NCBI RefSeq assembly: GCF_000426625.1
Contig: NZ_KE384547.1
Span: 1,603,159 to 1,667,158 of the forward strand
DNA: 64,000 bases
Direction of reading: 5' to 3'
DNA from: Psychrilyobacter atlanticus DSM 19335
Lineage (GTDB): Bacteria > Fusobacteriota > Fusobacteriia > Fusobacteriales > Fusobacteriaceae
The position numbers were made by a program, and so were the translations under genes. The first letter of the stretch is position 1. Every line of letters begins with the position of its first letter. Below are positions 12,418 to 22,051 of this stretch, piece by piece. The notes under the pieces are model-generated. The model searched no databases. It was not told the DNA's origin and worked only from the letters and a program-made list of their open reading frames with translations.

Positions 12418-13776
12418 ATGGATAAGAAAAAACAACCGAAAGGTTTATACTTATTAGGATCATTAATGATGTGTTCTAATTTTGGGTATTATGGAAGTAG
12501 AATAGTAATGTTATTATTTATGGTAGCAGGAATTGAACATGGTGGATTGGGACTCATGAACGCACAGGGGGCTTCTATTTTAGCAACATATATGGCTCTT
12601 GCATATCTTACACCTATGTTAGGTGGGTGGTTAGCAGATAATGTTCTAGGATTTAGAAAGACTACATTGATAGGATTTATATTGTGTACCATAGGATATT
12701 TCACAGGATTTGTATATAATAGTATTAATGGTATTTATATAATGACAGGATTAGTAGCATTAGGAGCTGGACTATACAAAGGAAATTTATTAAACCTTCT
12801 TGGACTCATGTATGATGAAGATGAAGAAAGTCTGAAAGATGCAGGATTCTCTATAGTATACTCATATATTAATGTAGGTATATTCATAGGAACTTTAGTA
12901 TGTGGTCTTATAGCTACTAAATGGATGGCTACATTTAATACTGACGGATCGGTAGCGATATATGGTTATAAATATGTATTCTTAACTACATCAATGGTTC
13001 TATTATTAGCTACTATATTATTATCGACATTACAGAACTCGTGCCTTAATGGAAAGGGGATTAAACCATTAGCAGCGAAGAAAAAGAATGGTGTCAAAGA
13101 ACCACTTACCGAAGCAGAGAAGAAAAATGTATTAGTTATATGTATCGTATCATTTGTAGCTAGTTTCTTTTGGATTGCATATTATCAAAATGCATTATCA
13201 GTAGTATTATATGCTAGAAATCACATACAGTTAACATATGGCGGCTTTGAAATCCCCCTTACATGGATGGATACATTAAATGCGATATTATGTGTAGTAT
13301 TAGCTGGAGTATTTGCTAAGTTTTGGCAATGGAAGGCAACTACCAAGAATGGAGATTTTAATATGGCTACTAAGATAACTATAGGTTTCGTATTATTAGC
13401 TTCAGCATTCGCATTGATGGCTGTATCCATGCTTCAAACTATTGGAGGAGGAAAAGCTTCTATATTATGGTTGATCGGATTTATAGTATTAATGACAATG
13501 GGTGAATTATCATTCTCACCAATAGCGTATTCTATGGTAGACAAATTAGCTCCGTCTAGACTTAAAGGATTGATGATGTCTGTGTTTTTCTTATCAGTAA
13601 TGGTCGCGAGTAAGTTAAGTGGATATGTTCAATTATTCGTTGAAAAAATGGGGGCATTAGAGGCATTTATTTCTATAGTAATATATCTATTAGTTATTGC
13701 AGGAATACTGTTCTCATTTAATAAGAAGTTAGAACAGTTAGAAAAAGAAGGTAAAGCTAAACCATTAAATATATAA
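12418..13776 (+). CDS. POT/PTR-family oligopeptide:proton symporter
   Basis: A 452-residue membrane protein with about twelve transmembrane segments. Family features are GYYGSRIVMLLFM near the start, ALGAGLYKGNLLNLLGLMYDE (the counterpart of the POT motif after segment four), FFWIAYYQ, and MGELSFSPIAYSMVDKLAP followed by RLKGLMM. I chose ATG 12418, which has GGGGGAGA at the right distance; an in-frame ATG at 12379 would add thirteen residues but lacks a good site. Members import di- and tripeptides with protons. It lies 46 bases after the ABC permease gene and may be co-transcribed with the sugar importer, which is odd for a peptide carrier. Confidence 0.88.
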   Translation: MDKKKQPKGLYLLGSLMMCSNFGYYGSRIVMLLFMVAGIEHGGLGLMNAQGASILATYMALAYLTPMLGGWLADNVLGFRKTTLIGFILCTIGYFTGFVYNSINGIYIMTGLVALGAGLYKGNLLNLLGLMYDEDEESLKDAGFSIVYSYINVGIFIGTLVCGLIATKWMATFNTDGSVAIYGYKYVFLTTSMVLLLATILLSTLQNSCLNGKGIKPLAAKKKNGVKEPLTEAEKKNVLVICIVSFVASFFWIAYYQNALSVVLYARNHIQLTYGGFEIPLTWMDTLNAILCVVLAGVFAKFWQWKATTKNGDFNMATKITIGFVLLASAFALMAVSMLQTIGGGKASILWLIGFIVLMTMGELSFSPIAYSMVDKLAPSRLKGLMMSVFFLSVMVASKLSGYVQLFVEKMGALEAFISIVIYLLVIAGILFSFNKKLEQLEKEGKAKPLNI

Positions 13777-13813
13777 CTAGGTTTGTACAAAAACAAATAA
13801 GGAATGCCTATCT

Positions 13814-13918
13814 ATGAATAGATTAAATGAATTCTCAGAAAAAATTGATCAAGGAACCCTTGATGTCGCTGCCGCCAAGGAAACTAAGTATCTTTTCATA
13901 GATATAAAGGTAAAATAA
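13814..13918 (+). other. Possible short or relic ORF
   Basis: A 34-codon reading frame (MNRLNEFSEKIDQGTLD... ending DIKVK) has acceptable codon use but only a weak AAGGA upstream. After its stop, another frame continues with plausible residues (KGKIKGIERFWSLIYL), as if a longer gene had been shifted. I recognise no family. It may be a decayed gene fragment or chance. Confidence 0.2.
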
Positions 13919-14037
13919 AAGGAATAGAAAGATTTTGGAGTTTAATTTACTTATATCAATATCACAATAAACTTATAATAGGGTATACTCTATTATAAAA
14001 TAAAGATCCAAAATAACTTTCAAAAGGAGGAAAGATA

Positions 14038-14937
14038 ATGGAAAAAAACAAAAAACATATAATAGCAGACCTTACCCTTGTTATTGTAGCTATCATATGG
14101 GGTTCAGGATTTACTGCTTCTAAGATGGCACTGGACAGCGGACTGGGACCATTTTATATGATGGCATTCAGATTCTTGATTGCAGCAGTTATTATGGGGA
14201 TTGTTTTCTATAAAAGGATAAAGAACATTGAAAAAAAAGATCTTATAGCGGGATCTATTGTTGGTTTTTTCCTCTTCTTTGCTTTTGCCACCCAAACAGT
14301 GGGACTGCAGTTTACAACAGCTTCTAAAAATGCATTTTTAACAGGTACCAATGTCGTTATGGTTCCATTTATCTTTTGGGGAATAACAAAAATAAAACCC
14401 GATATGTGGTCACTCCTTGCAGCTGTAATGTGTTTCTTAGGTATAGGATTCCTATCTTTTGATGGAAACTTCGCCCTTGGGTTTGGAGACACTTTGTCTC
14501 TTATCTGTGCCGTTGGTTTTGCCTGCCATATCAGTTTGACTGGGTATTACAGCAAAAAAGTAGATACAACATTACTCACACTTATACAGATGGCTGTCGC
14601 TGCTATCCTATCCTTTGTGTCTGGTTTCTTCTTTGAAACTCTTCCTACAGAGGTTGGGTCTACGGGTATTTTAGCTGTAGTTTATCTTGGGATTTTTAGT
14701 ACTATGATTGCTTTTTTCCTTCAGACTACAGCACAAAAACATACCACTGCTTCTAGAACTGCTATTATCTTATCTACAGAGGCACTCTTTGGGACACTTT
14801 TTTCCATAATGCTTCTAGGAGAAATTCTTACATTTAAGATGATTATAGGAGGAGCTGCTATCTTTATGGCTATTATCACTGCTGAAACCAAGTGGGAATT
14901 TTTGAGAAAAAAGCAGCGTGACGTTGCATCCAGTTAA
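14038..14937 (+). CDS. EamA/DMT-family membrane transporter
   Basis: A 299-residue protein with ten predicted transmembrane segments in two EamA repeats. The first opens with LVIVAIIWGSGFTASKMAL, and the second ends with ILSTEALFGTLFSIMLLGEIL. These proteins usually export metabolites or amino acids; the substrate cannot be read from the sequence. AAAGGAGG precedes the ATG. The last eight codons (KQRDVASS) are formed by a copy of the dispersed palindromic repeat, so the native C-terminus may have been replaced. It is convergent with engB and shares a terminator with it. Confidence 0.9.
   Translation: MEKNKKHIIADLTLVIVAIIWGSGFTASKMALDSGLGPFYMMAFRFLIAAVIMGIVFYKRIKNIEKKDLIAGSIVGFFLFFAFATQTVGLQFTTASKNAFLTGTNVVMVPFIFWGITKIKPDMWSLLAAVMCFLGIGFLSFDGNFALGFGDTLSLICAVGFACHISLTGYYSKKVDTTLLTLIQMAVAAILSFVSGFFFETLPTEVGSTGILAVVYLGIFSTMIAFFLQTTAQKHTTASRTAIILSTEALFGTLFSIMLLGEILTFKMIIGGAAIFMAIITAETKWEFLRKKQRDVASS
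14911..14933 (+). repeat. Dispersed palindromic repeat, copy B (core only)
   Basis: AGCAGCGTGACGTTGCATCC lies inside the 3' end of the EamA gene and encodes its final residues; the stop codon follows two bases later. It matches the core of copies at 36514 and 44387. Confidence 0.7.
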
Positions 14938-14982
14938 TAAAATAGAATTAGAGTTCTTATTCATTAAAAATTTGTAACACTA

Positions 14983-15024
14983 AAAAAAGCTAACCATGGA
15001 AATTCCATAGTTAGCTTTTTTTTT
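14983..15024. terminator. Bidirectional terminator between eamA-type gene and engB
   Basis: AAAAAAGCTAACCATGGA (14983-15000) pairs with TTCCATAGTTAGCTTTTTT (from 15003). The stem is long, with A and T runs on either side. Confidence 0.9.
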
Positions 15025-15661
15025 AATCTTCTGTATTTTCATCTTCCTGATCAATTACAGGAGCAACATGATTTTTATATTCTTCTAAAGCCTCATCTAA
15101 ATATTCAGCTAATTCCTCTCTCCCTTTATGAGAAAGTGCAGAATAGAACAATACATCACTATTTTTAAATTCTATCTTCTTTTTAATATCTTTTAACTGC
15201 TTAAATTTTTCATTATTAGACATCTTATCTACTTTAGTAAAGATGATCTTATATGGTACGTTATAATAATCTAACCATTCTAACATATCAAGGTCTTCTC
15301 CACTTGGAACTCTTCTAATATCTAGTAATACAAATACTAATTTATTTCTTTTAGAAGCTAGGTATCTCTCCATAGTATTTCCCCAAGCTTCTTTTATAGC
15401 TTTTGGAACTTTGGCAAATCCATATCCAGGGAGGTCTACTAAATAAGTTTCATCATTTATGATGAAGTAGTTTATCAGTTGAGTTCTTCCTGGTGTTTTT
15501 GATGTTCTAGCCATTTTTTTTCTATTTGTTAAACTGTTTATTAGAGATGATTTCCCTACATTTGATCTACCTACAAAGGCAAACTCTAAATTATTTATTG
15601 GTTCTGGATAATCAGCTTCAAATACTGCCGATTTTACAAAATCAGATTTTTTTATTTCCAT
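15023..15661 (-). CDS. engB: Ribosome biogenesis GTPase EngB (YsxC/YihA)
   Basis: A 212-residue GTPase of the TrmE-Era-EngA-EngB group, needed for large ribosomal subunit assembly. The G motifs are all visible: G1 GRSNVGKSS (31-39), G2 TPGRTQ, G3 DLPGYGFA, G4 TKVDK and G5 SALSHKG. An acidic C-terminal tail (QEDENTED) follows the domain. GAGGAG precedes the ATG. It is the last gene of the rimP-to-engB minus-strand block. lon followed by engB is a common bacterial order, here interrupted by a nitroreductase gene. Confidence 0.95.
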   Translation of the reverse strand: MEIKKSDFVKSAVFEADYPEPINNLEFAFVGRSNVGKSSLINSLTNRKKMARTSKTPGRTQLINYFIINDETYLVDLPGYGFAKVPKAIKEAWGNTMERYLASKRNKLVFVLLDIRRVPSGEDLDMLEWLDYYNVPYKIIFTKVDKMSNNEKFKQLKDIKKKIEFKNSDVLFYSALSHKGREELAEYLDEALEEYKNHVAPVIDQEDENTED

Positions 15662-15755
15662 TTTTTATTCTCCTCTATCCAATTTGGTTGAAACTATAAA
15701 AATCAAACTTTTTATAGATCTAACCAATATTGAATTCTTCAATCCTAATTTTCAA

Positions 15756-16322
15756 TTATTTAATATAATTTACTGTATTTTCTTTTCTTGCATGGGGCTT
15801 TGGAGTTCCTTCTAACGACGAATAACCTAAAGTTACCGCATATTGAACTTCGTACCCTTCAGGAATTCCCATTTCTTCATTTCTTTTTTCTTTCTCTTCA
15901 CCTTTGAAATATTCAACTACCAATCCTATCCAACAAGTTGAAACTCCCAATGATTCAGCAGCTAAAAGCATATTTTGTGTAGCAGCACCTAAGTCTGCCT
16001 TCATAGAATAAGCTCCCTCTTTTTTTCCAGCTACTACTATTACTGTAGGAGCTTCGTATAAGATATGAAAACTTTCATTTCTTGCCATTCTTCTAAATAG
16101 TGGTGTTTCACAATCTTTTAATGCTTCCTTTGTTCCTACACTTATTTGATCTATTGTCTCTTTATTTTGTAATACAGTAAAATGCCATGGTTGAGCATTG
16201 TGTCCACTAGGAGCATAAAGCCCTGCTTCGATAATTGCTTCAATTTTTTCCTGCTCTATCTGCATCTCCTTATATTTTCTAATAGACCTACGTTTTTTTA
16301 TATTTTCTAATACTGTGTTCAT
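15756..16322 (-). CDS. Nitroreductase-family flavoprotein
   Basis: A 188-residue protein of the FMN-dependent nitroreductase family. The FMN-binding start RRSIRKYKEMQIEQEKIE is followed by APSGHNAQPWHFTV, and a later AAESLGVSTCWIGL stretch is typical. Such enzymes reduce nitro groups, quinones or flavins using NAD(P)H and work as dimers. It follows lon by only 11 bases with its own AAGGAG site, so it is probably co-transcribed. A paralogue with the same motif set lies at 44410-44973. The substrate is unknown. Confidence 0.9.
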   Translation of the reverse strand: MNTVLENIKKRRSIRKYKEMQIEQEKIEAIIEAGLYAPSGHNAQPWHFTVLQNKETIDQISVGTKEALKDCETPLFRRMARNESFHILYEAPTVIVVAGKKEGAYSMKADLGAATQNMLLAAESLGVSTCWIGLVVEYFKGEEKEKRNEEMGIPEGYEVQYAVTLGYSSLEGTPKPHARKENTVNYIK

Positions 16323-16333
16323 ATTTCTCCTTT

Positions 16334-18640
16334 TTATCTTTCAAATGCTATTTTTTTGACATCTTCATAAGTTTTTGCAAAATGAATAGTCATATCTTTT
16401 TTCACTTCTCTAGGCAATTCATCTACATCAGACTCATTGTCTAATGGTAATATTACCTCGTGAATTCCAATTCTATGTGCTCCGATTACCTTTTCCTTGA
16501 TTCCTCCTACTGGTAATACCTCTCCAGTAATTGTAATCTCTCCGGTCATGGCAATATCCTGTCTTATCTTTTTCTTTGTCAATACTGAGATTAAAGCTGT
16601 AGTAATAGTCACACCTGCAGATGGACCATCTTTTGGTACAGCACCCTCTGGAAAGTGAAGATGTACATCTGTATTTTCATTGAATTTTTCATCTATTTTT
16701 AATTCTTCAGCAACCGATCTAACATAAGAATAAGCCACATGTGCTGACTCCTTCATTACATCTCCTAATTTTCCAGTTAATAAGATCTTACCCTTACCTT
16801 TCATAGAAACTGATTGTACCTCTAGTGTAGTTCCTCCGACACTTGTCCATGCCAATCCAGTTACTACACCTAATTTAGGCTCTTTTTCCTTGATCTTATC
16901 AGGTCTGTATTTCACCTTTCCAAGATATGTTTCCAGATTTTTTACTGTTACAGTTATTTTTTTCCTATTTTTTTCTAAGACTAACTTAGCTAATTTTCTA
17001 TATAGGCTGTGTATCTCTCTCTTTAAATTTCTTACACCAGCTTCCCTAGTATATTCATTTATAATTCTTAGGAGTGCTTCATCAGATACTTTAACATCTA
17101 TTTCAGATAATCCATTATCTACCTTAGCTTCATCTAATAGATATTTTTTAGCTATATGCATCTTTTCAAATTCAGTGTATGAATTTAAACCGATAATCTC
17201 CATTCTGTCTCTAAGGGGTCCTGGGATACCTCTCAAATCATTTGCTGTAGCTATAAAGAATACATTGGAAAGATCAAATGGTATGTCTAGATAGTGATCT
17301 TCAAAGTTCTTGTTTTGTTCCGGGTCAAGAACCTCTAACATTGCAGAACTAGGATCTCCCTTAGCATCGCTAGACATCTTATCAATCTCATCTAATAATA
17401 TAAGTGGGTTTTTAGTTTTAGCCTGTTTCATAGCTTTTATTAATTTCCCTGGCATAGAACCAATATAAGTTCTTCTATGTCCTCTAATCTCTGATTCATC
17501 TCTTACTCCACCTAAAGAAATTCTTGAAAAATTTCTTCCCATAGCATCTGCTACAGATTTAGCCAGTGAAGTTTTACCTACACCTGGAGGTCCCACTAAA
17601 CAAAGGATTGTACCCTTCATATTTGGATTTAATTTTTTAACTGCTAAATACTCTAAGATCCTTTCTTTTATCTCTTTTAACCCATAGTGATCTTCTTCTA
17701 ACTTATCATGAGCTTTTTTTATATCTAAGATATCCTTTGTTTTCTTGCTCCAAGGCAGGTCTAATACTGTTTCTACATAGTTACGTACTACACTAGCTTC
17801 AGCTGAAAATGCCGGCATCTTAGATAATTTAGAGATCTCTTTTTCTACTTTTTTCTTTACTTCTTTTGGAAGTTTCTTGCTCTTTATTAATTTTTTTAAT
17901 TCTAAGATATCATCGTCATCAGACTGATCTTCTCCTAGTTCTTCCTTTATAGCACTTAATTTTTCCTTCAAGAAATACGCTCTTTGAGCTGAATTCATCT
18001 TTTCTTTTACTTTATTTTCTATTTTTTTCTCTAAGTTTAAGATCTCTAATTCTTTCTTTAAGATCTCTATTAGTTTATAACCTCTTTCCTCTAAATTAAA
18101 TATCTCTAAAAGTTTTTGTTTTTCTTCAGATGTAATATTTAAATTTCCACTTATTAGGTCAAACTTTTTGTCTGTATCTTTCATAGATTTTATACTAACT
18201 AAAAGATCTGGTAGGATCTTACCACTTAATTTAGCATATCTTTCAAATGATTTTAATACCCTTCTAACTATAGCTTCTCCTACATTTTCGGATAATTCCT
18301 CTGTCTCAACAGCTGTAGATTCAGCGTAGATTACTCCATCAGTTTCCTCTATATCACCTAAAATAATTCTATGAGAAGCTTCTACCAATACTTTTACCGT
18401 ATTATTCGGCATCTTTACTGTCTGTAGAATAGTAGCTTCTACCCCTATTTTATGTATATCATCTGTGTAATTTGGTTCTTCCACTAAAAAGTCTTTTTGC
18501 ATACACAGGATTAGTTTACTGTCCTCAGCCAGTGATTTTTCCAATGTATTAACACTTTTTTCTCTTCCTATATAAAGAGGCATTATAGCTCCCGGAAAAA
18601 CCACTAGATCTCTAGTAGGTATAAATGTAATCTTTGTCAT
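16334..18640 (-). CDS. lon: ATP-dependent protease Lon
   Basis: A 768-residue protein with the full Lon layout: N-terminal substrate-binding domain and coiled coil to about residue 300, an AAA+ module with Walker A GPPGVGKTS and Walker B ILLDEIDKM, and a C-terminal S16 peptidase domain. The catalytic dyad is Ser674 in PKDGPSAG and Lys717 in GGIKEKV, the same 43-residue spacing as in E. coli Lon. It degrades damaged and regulatory proteins in the cytoplasm. GGGAGG precedes the ATG, 18 bases after clpX, continuing the clpP-clpX-lon run. Confidence 0.97.
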   Translation of the reverse strand: MTKITFIPTRDLVVFPGAIMPLYIGREKSVNTLEKSLAEDSKLILCMQKDFLVEEPNYTDDIHKIGVEATILQTVKMPNNTVKVLVEASHRIILGDIEETDGVIYAESTAVETEELSENVGEAIVRRVLKSFERYAKLSGKILPDLLVSIKSMKDTDKKFDLISGNLNITSEEKQKLLEIFNLEERGYKLIEILKKELEILNLEKKIENKVKEKMNSAQRAYFLKEKLSAIKEELGEDQSDDDDILELKKLIKSKKLPKEVKKKVEKEISKLSKMPAFSAEASVVRNYVETVLDLPWSKKTKDILDIKKAHDKLEEDHYGLKEIKERILEYLAVKKLNPNMKGTILCLVGPPGVGKTSLAKSVADAMGRNFSRISLGGVRDESEIRGHRRTYIGSMPGKLIKAMKQAKTKNPLILLDEIDKMSSDAKGDPSSAMLEVLDPEQNKNFEDHYLDIPFDLSNVFFIATANDLRGIPGPLRDRMEIIGLNSYTEFEKMHIAKKYLLDEAKVDNGLSEIDVKVSDEALLRIINEYTREAGVRNLKREIHSLYRKLAKLVLEKNRKKITVTVKNLETYLGKVKYRPDKIKEKEPKLGVVTGLAWTSVGGTTLEVQSVSMKGKGKILLTGKLGDVMKESAHVAYSYVRSVAEELKIDEKFNENTDVHLHFPEGAVPKDGPSAGVTITTALISVLTKKKIRQDIAMTGEITITGEVLPVGGIKEKVIGAHRIGIHEVILPLDNESDVDELPREVKKDMTIHFAKTYEDVKKIAFER

Positions 18641-18658
18641 CGTTTTCCCTCCCGATCA

Positions 18659-19906
18659 TTATTTTAATTTTTTAGTTTTTTCTATTATCAGTGCTTTGCT
18701 ATTATCCATCACTGATTCCTCTGTTATTCTTACTTTTTCTACAGCAGGATTAGACGGGATCTCATACATTAGATCTAACATTGCACTTTCCATAAGTGCA
18801 CGTAGTCCTCTGGCTCCTATCTTTCTTTTTAGAGCTAACTCTGCCATTTTTCTAAGGGCACTTTCTTCAAATTCTAATTCTACATTTTCTAATTCAAAGA
18901 ATGTTTTATATTGTTTTACCAATGCATTCTTAGGTTCAGTCAATATTTTCATCAAAGCTTCTTCATCTAAGTTAGCTAGAGTAGTAATTACTGGGAATCT
19001 ACCTATAAGTTCAGGAATTATACCTTGTCTTACTAGATCTTCTGGTAAAACCCTCATGAAAGCTTCTCCTTCAGATTCATTCTTTTCATTTATTACAGTA
19101 GCTCCAAATCCCATAACTTTTTTATTTGATCTAGATTTGATTACCTTCTCTAGACCTTCAAAAGCTCCTCCTACAATAAATAGGATGTTCTTTGTATTTA
19201 TCTTTACTAATTCTTGGTTTGGATGCTTTCTTCCACCTTGAGGAGGTACCTGTGCTTCAGTTCCCTCTACGATTTTAAGAAGTGCCTGCTGTACTCCTTC
19301 TCCTGATACATCACGAGTTATAGAGGTATTTTCTGATTTTCTAGCTACTTTATCTAGCTCATCTATATAGATTATTCCTCTCTCGGCCGCTTCTACATCA
19401 TAGTCAGCTGCCTGTAACAATCTTACCAATACATTCTCTACGTCATCTCCTACATACCCTGCTTCTGTAAGGGTAGTTGCATCTGCTATAGCAAATGGTA
19501 CATGAAGAGTTTTAGCCAAAGTTTCAGCTAAAAGAGTCTTACCTGTTCCTGTAGGACCAATAAGTAAAACATTTGATTTCTGTAATTCTACATCTCCAGT
19601 TTTTCCTTTATGTCTGATTCTTTTATAGTGATTATATACCGATACTGCCAATACTTTCTTTGCAGCTTCCTGACCTATTACATAGTCATCTAATTTTGCC
19701 TTTATCTCTTTAGGAGTCATCAGAGTAACATCATCAAAGCTGTTATCTTCTACAGATTCTCCCATCTCTATTTGCATATCTTCTATAAGCATCCCACAAG
19801 CTTCTATACACTCATCACATATATTTGCATCTGGACCTGTTATTAATTTCGCTACTTCATTTTCTGATTTTCCACAAAATGAACATTTTTGTATTTCTCT
19901 TTTCAT
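18659..19906 (-). CDS. clpX: ClpX ATPase subunit of the Clp protease
   Basis: A 415-residue AAA+ unfoldase that feeds substrates to ClpP. The N-terminal zinc-binding domain has Cys8, Cys11, Cys30 and Cys33 (CSFCGK and ICDEC). Walker A is GPTGTGKT, Walker [11 protein letters not shown], followed by the arginine-rich sensor region. The ORF could open 14 codons earlier, but ATG 19906 is clearly right: it sits two bases after the clpP stop codon, with GGGGAGAGA in the last clpP codons as its ribosome site. This is tight coupling with clpP. Confidence 0.97.
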   Translation of the reverse strand: MKREIQKCSFCGKSENEVAKLITGPDANICDECIEACGMLIEDMQIEMGESVEDNSFDDVTLMTPKEIKAKLDDYVIGQEAAKKVLAVSVYNHYKRIRHKGKTGDVELQKSNVLLIGPTGTGKTLLAETLAKTLHVPFAIADATTLTEAGYVGDDVENVLVRLLQAADYDVEAAERGIIYIDELDKVARKSENTSITRDVSGEGVQQALLKIVEGTEAQVPPQGGRKHPNQELVKINTKNILFIVGGAFEGLEKVIKSRSNKKVMGFGATVINEKNESEGEAFMRVLPEDLVRQGIIPELIGRFPVITTLANLDEEALMKILTEPKNALVKQYKTFFELENVELEFEESALRKMAELALKRKIGARGLRALMESAMLDLMYEIPSNPAVEKVRITEESVMDNSKALIIEKTKKLK

Positions 19907-19907
19907 T

Positions 19908-20492
19908 CTATCTCTCCCCTTCTGCGAATACTCTGTCAACCAATCCATATTCCATAGCTTCCTCAGCTGTCATAAAATTATCTCTTTCAGTGTCTTTTTT
20001 TACTTGCTCTATACTTTTTCCTGTCGTTTCAGATATTATTTTAGAAGTTAATTCTTTCATTCTTTGAATTTCTTTAGCTTGAATTTGGATATCAGTAGCT
20101 TGACCTTGAGCTCCTCCTAATGGTTGATGGATCATTACTCTAGCATTTGGCAGTGCAAATCTTTTACCTTTTGCTCCTGCTGTTAGTAAAAGTGCTCCCA
20201 TAGATGCAGCTTGACCTATACACACAGTTTGTACATCTGGTCTGATATACTTCATAGTATCGTATATTGCCATTCCTGAAGTTATAACTCCTCCTGGGCT
20301 GTTAATGTACATAATTATATCTTTTTCCGGGGCATCTGCCTCTAAAAATAATAATTGTGCCACTATTGAGTTAGCTACTAGATCGTTTATCTCTGTTCCT
20401 AAAAAGATTATTCTATCCTTTAATAATCTCGAATATATGTCGTAGGCTCTTTCACCTTTTCCGTTATTTTCAATAACTGTTGGATTATACAT
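19908..20492 (-). CDS. clpP: ClpP protease subunit
   Basis: A 194-residue serine peptidase, standard length. The catalytic triad is Ser97 (GQAASMGA), His122 (MIHQPLGG) and Asp171 ([11 protein letters not shown]). ClpP forms a tetradecameric chamber and degrades proteins delivered by ClpX. GGAGG stands seven bases before the ATG. It is followed immediately by clpX and preceded by a 176-base gap after tig, so it may also have its own promoter. Confidence 0.97.
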   Translation of the reverse strand: MYNPTVIENNGKGERAYDIYSRLLKDRIIFLGTEINDLVANSIVAQLLFLEADAPEKDIIMYINSPGGVITSGMAIYDTMKYIRPDVQTVCIGQAASMGALLLTAGAKGKRFALPNARVMIHQPLGGAQGQATDIQIQAKEIQRMKELTSKIISETTGKSIEQVKKDTERDNFMTAEEAMEYGLVDRVFAEGER

Positions 20493-20623
20493 AAATTTTT
20501 ACCTCCAAATGTTTTTTTATTTATCATATAAATTATCAAATAACATTTAATAATTTATACAATAAACCCACTCCCTTTAAATTTATATAACTTATAAAAA
20601 TGGTGGTCTATATATATAGCTTA

Positions 20624-20645
20624 AGGGACAAATAAAATTTGTCCC
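20624..20645 (-). terminator. Hairpin after the trigger factor gene, weak terminator candidate
   Basis: GGGACAAA and TTTGTCCC form an eight-pair stem about 25 bases after the tig stop codon. There is no clear T run on the minus strand, so it may be a partial terminator or processing site before clpP. Confidence 0.35.
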
Positions 20646-20668
20646 AAAAGTCTATACACTTAATTTAA

Positions 20669-21958
20669 TTATTTAGCTTGTGCTTGAATGAATTCAACAG
20701 TTTTTTGCATAGTAGCATCTACTTTTAAGTTCATTGTGAAGTTCTCTAAGTTGTTTGCTTTAGTTAATTCTTCCTTTAACTTGTCTGCATCCATCTTGTA
20801 CATAGAAGCAACTTCAACTAATTTAGCTTCTAACTCTTCTTCAGTTAATTCGATCTTTTCGATCTTTGCGATCTCATCTAAGATAAGGTCTAATTTGATC
20901 TTTTCAATTGCCATAGGTCTAACTTGCTCGTTTAATTGCTCCATTGTAGATCCTGACATTTGTAAGTACATCTCTAAGTTCATTCCTTGAGATTTTAATT
21001 GGTTTTCCATCTCAGAAATTCTTCCTTTGATCTCTCTAGCTACCATAGATAAAGGTAAAGTCATTTCAGTGTTAGCTAAAACTTGGTTTAATAAAGTTTG
21101 TCTATATTCTCCCTCTACTCTAGCTTCTTCTCTGTTTTTGATCTCTTCAGTTTTCTTAGTTTTTAAATCTTCTACAGATTCAAATCCTGCTTCCTTTGCG
21201 AATTCTTCATTTAATTCAGGTGTAGCAGTTACTTTTATTGCGTTTATTTTAACTTTGAAAGTTGCTTCCTTTCCAGCTAAGTGTTCTGCATTATATTCAG
21301 TTGGGAAAGTTACTACTATTTCTCCCTCTTGACCTTTTTCATATCCTACTAATTGCTCTTCAAATGTATCTATGAAAGATTTAGTTCCTAATTTTAACAT
21401 GTGTGATTCAGACTTTCCACCTTCGAAAGCTACTCCATCAACAAATCCTTCAAATGCAAGATCTAAAGTGTCGTTGATTTCAGCTTTGTGACCTTCAGCA
21501 GCATCTTCTAAGTTAGCCTTAGCAGATACCATCATTTCGATCTCTTTGTTTACAATTTCATCATTCATTTCGAATGCTTCTTTTGTAGCTTCTAATCCTT
21601 TATATTCTCCTAATTTGATCTCAGGGAATACATCTACCATAAATGTAACAGCAAATTTTTCTCCATCTAAGTCTACTTTAGTTGTCTTTATGTAATCTAC
21701 AGGATTGATTTGTCCATCCTTTAAGATAGCTTCATAATGAGATTTTAAGATAGCGTCAGTAATCTCTTCTTTGATTACACCTTCATAATGAGATTCGATA
21801 GCTGATTCAGGTGCATGTCCTTTTCTGAATCCTGGAATTTCAGCATCCTTAGCTATTTTTTTTACAGCGTCTTTCTTAGCAGTAGATACTTCTGCACCTT
21901 CTACCTTTAATGTGATTTCAACTACTGAGTTATCTAATTTTTTTACTTCATAATTCAT
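20669..21958 (-). CDS. tig: Trigger factor, ribosome-associated chaperone
   Basis: A 429-residue protein with the three trigger-factor parts. The N-terminal ribosome-binding domain carries GFRKGHAP, the counterpart of the GFRxGKxP signature. The FKBP-type peptidyl-prolyl isomerase domain follows (about 150-245, with GFVDGVAFEGG), then a long helical C-terminal chaperone domain. I chose ATG 21958, preceded by GGAGG. An upstream in-frame codon at 22042 would add 28 residues with no family match. It binds nascent chains at the ribosome exit and lies next to clpP-clpX-lon, as in many bacteria. Confidence 0.95.
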   Translation of the reverse strand: MNYEVKKLDNSVVEITLKVEGAEVSTAKKDAVKKIAKDAEIPGFRKGHAPESAIESHYEGVIKEEITDAILKSHYEAILKDGQINPVDYIKTTKVDLDGEKFAVTFMVDVFPEIKLGEYKGLEATKEAFEMNDEIVNKEIEMMVSAKANLEDAAEGHKAEINDTLDLAFEGFVDGVAFEGGKSESHMLKLGTKSFIDTFEEQLVGYEKGQEGEIVVTFPTEYNAEHLAGKEATFKVKINAIKVTATPELNEEFAKEAGFESVEDLKTKKTEEIKNREEARVEGEYRQTLLNQVLANTEMTLPLSMVAREIKGRISEMENQLKSQGMNLEMYLQMSGSTMEQLNEQVRPMAIEKIKLDLILDEIAKIEKIELTEEELEAKLVEVASMYKMDADKLKEELTKANNLENFTMNLKVDATMQKTVEFIQAQAK

Positions 21959-22051
21959 GTTCTTTGTTCCTCCTTGTATGTGATTATATATATTTAAATG
22001 CTCTAAGCACTTATTACTTTGTGTGGGTAATTCATAAATCATCTTTACTTA

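Noticed and set aside
18696-19241. 181-codon plus-strand open frame opposite clpX, and similar long frames opposite tldE (46226-46777), nusA (27129-27635) and recJ (22410-22826)
   Set aside because: All lie antisense to clearly coding, family-matched genes, have serine/leucine-rich compositions typical of reverse-strand shadows in AT-rich DNA, and lack ribosome sites.
20493-20668. Possible clpP heat-shock operator (CIRCE or CtsR type)
   Set aside because: No matching inverted repeat could be found; the region is only AT-rich.
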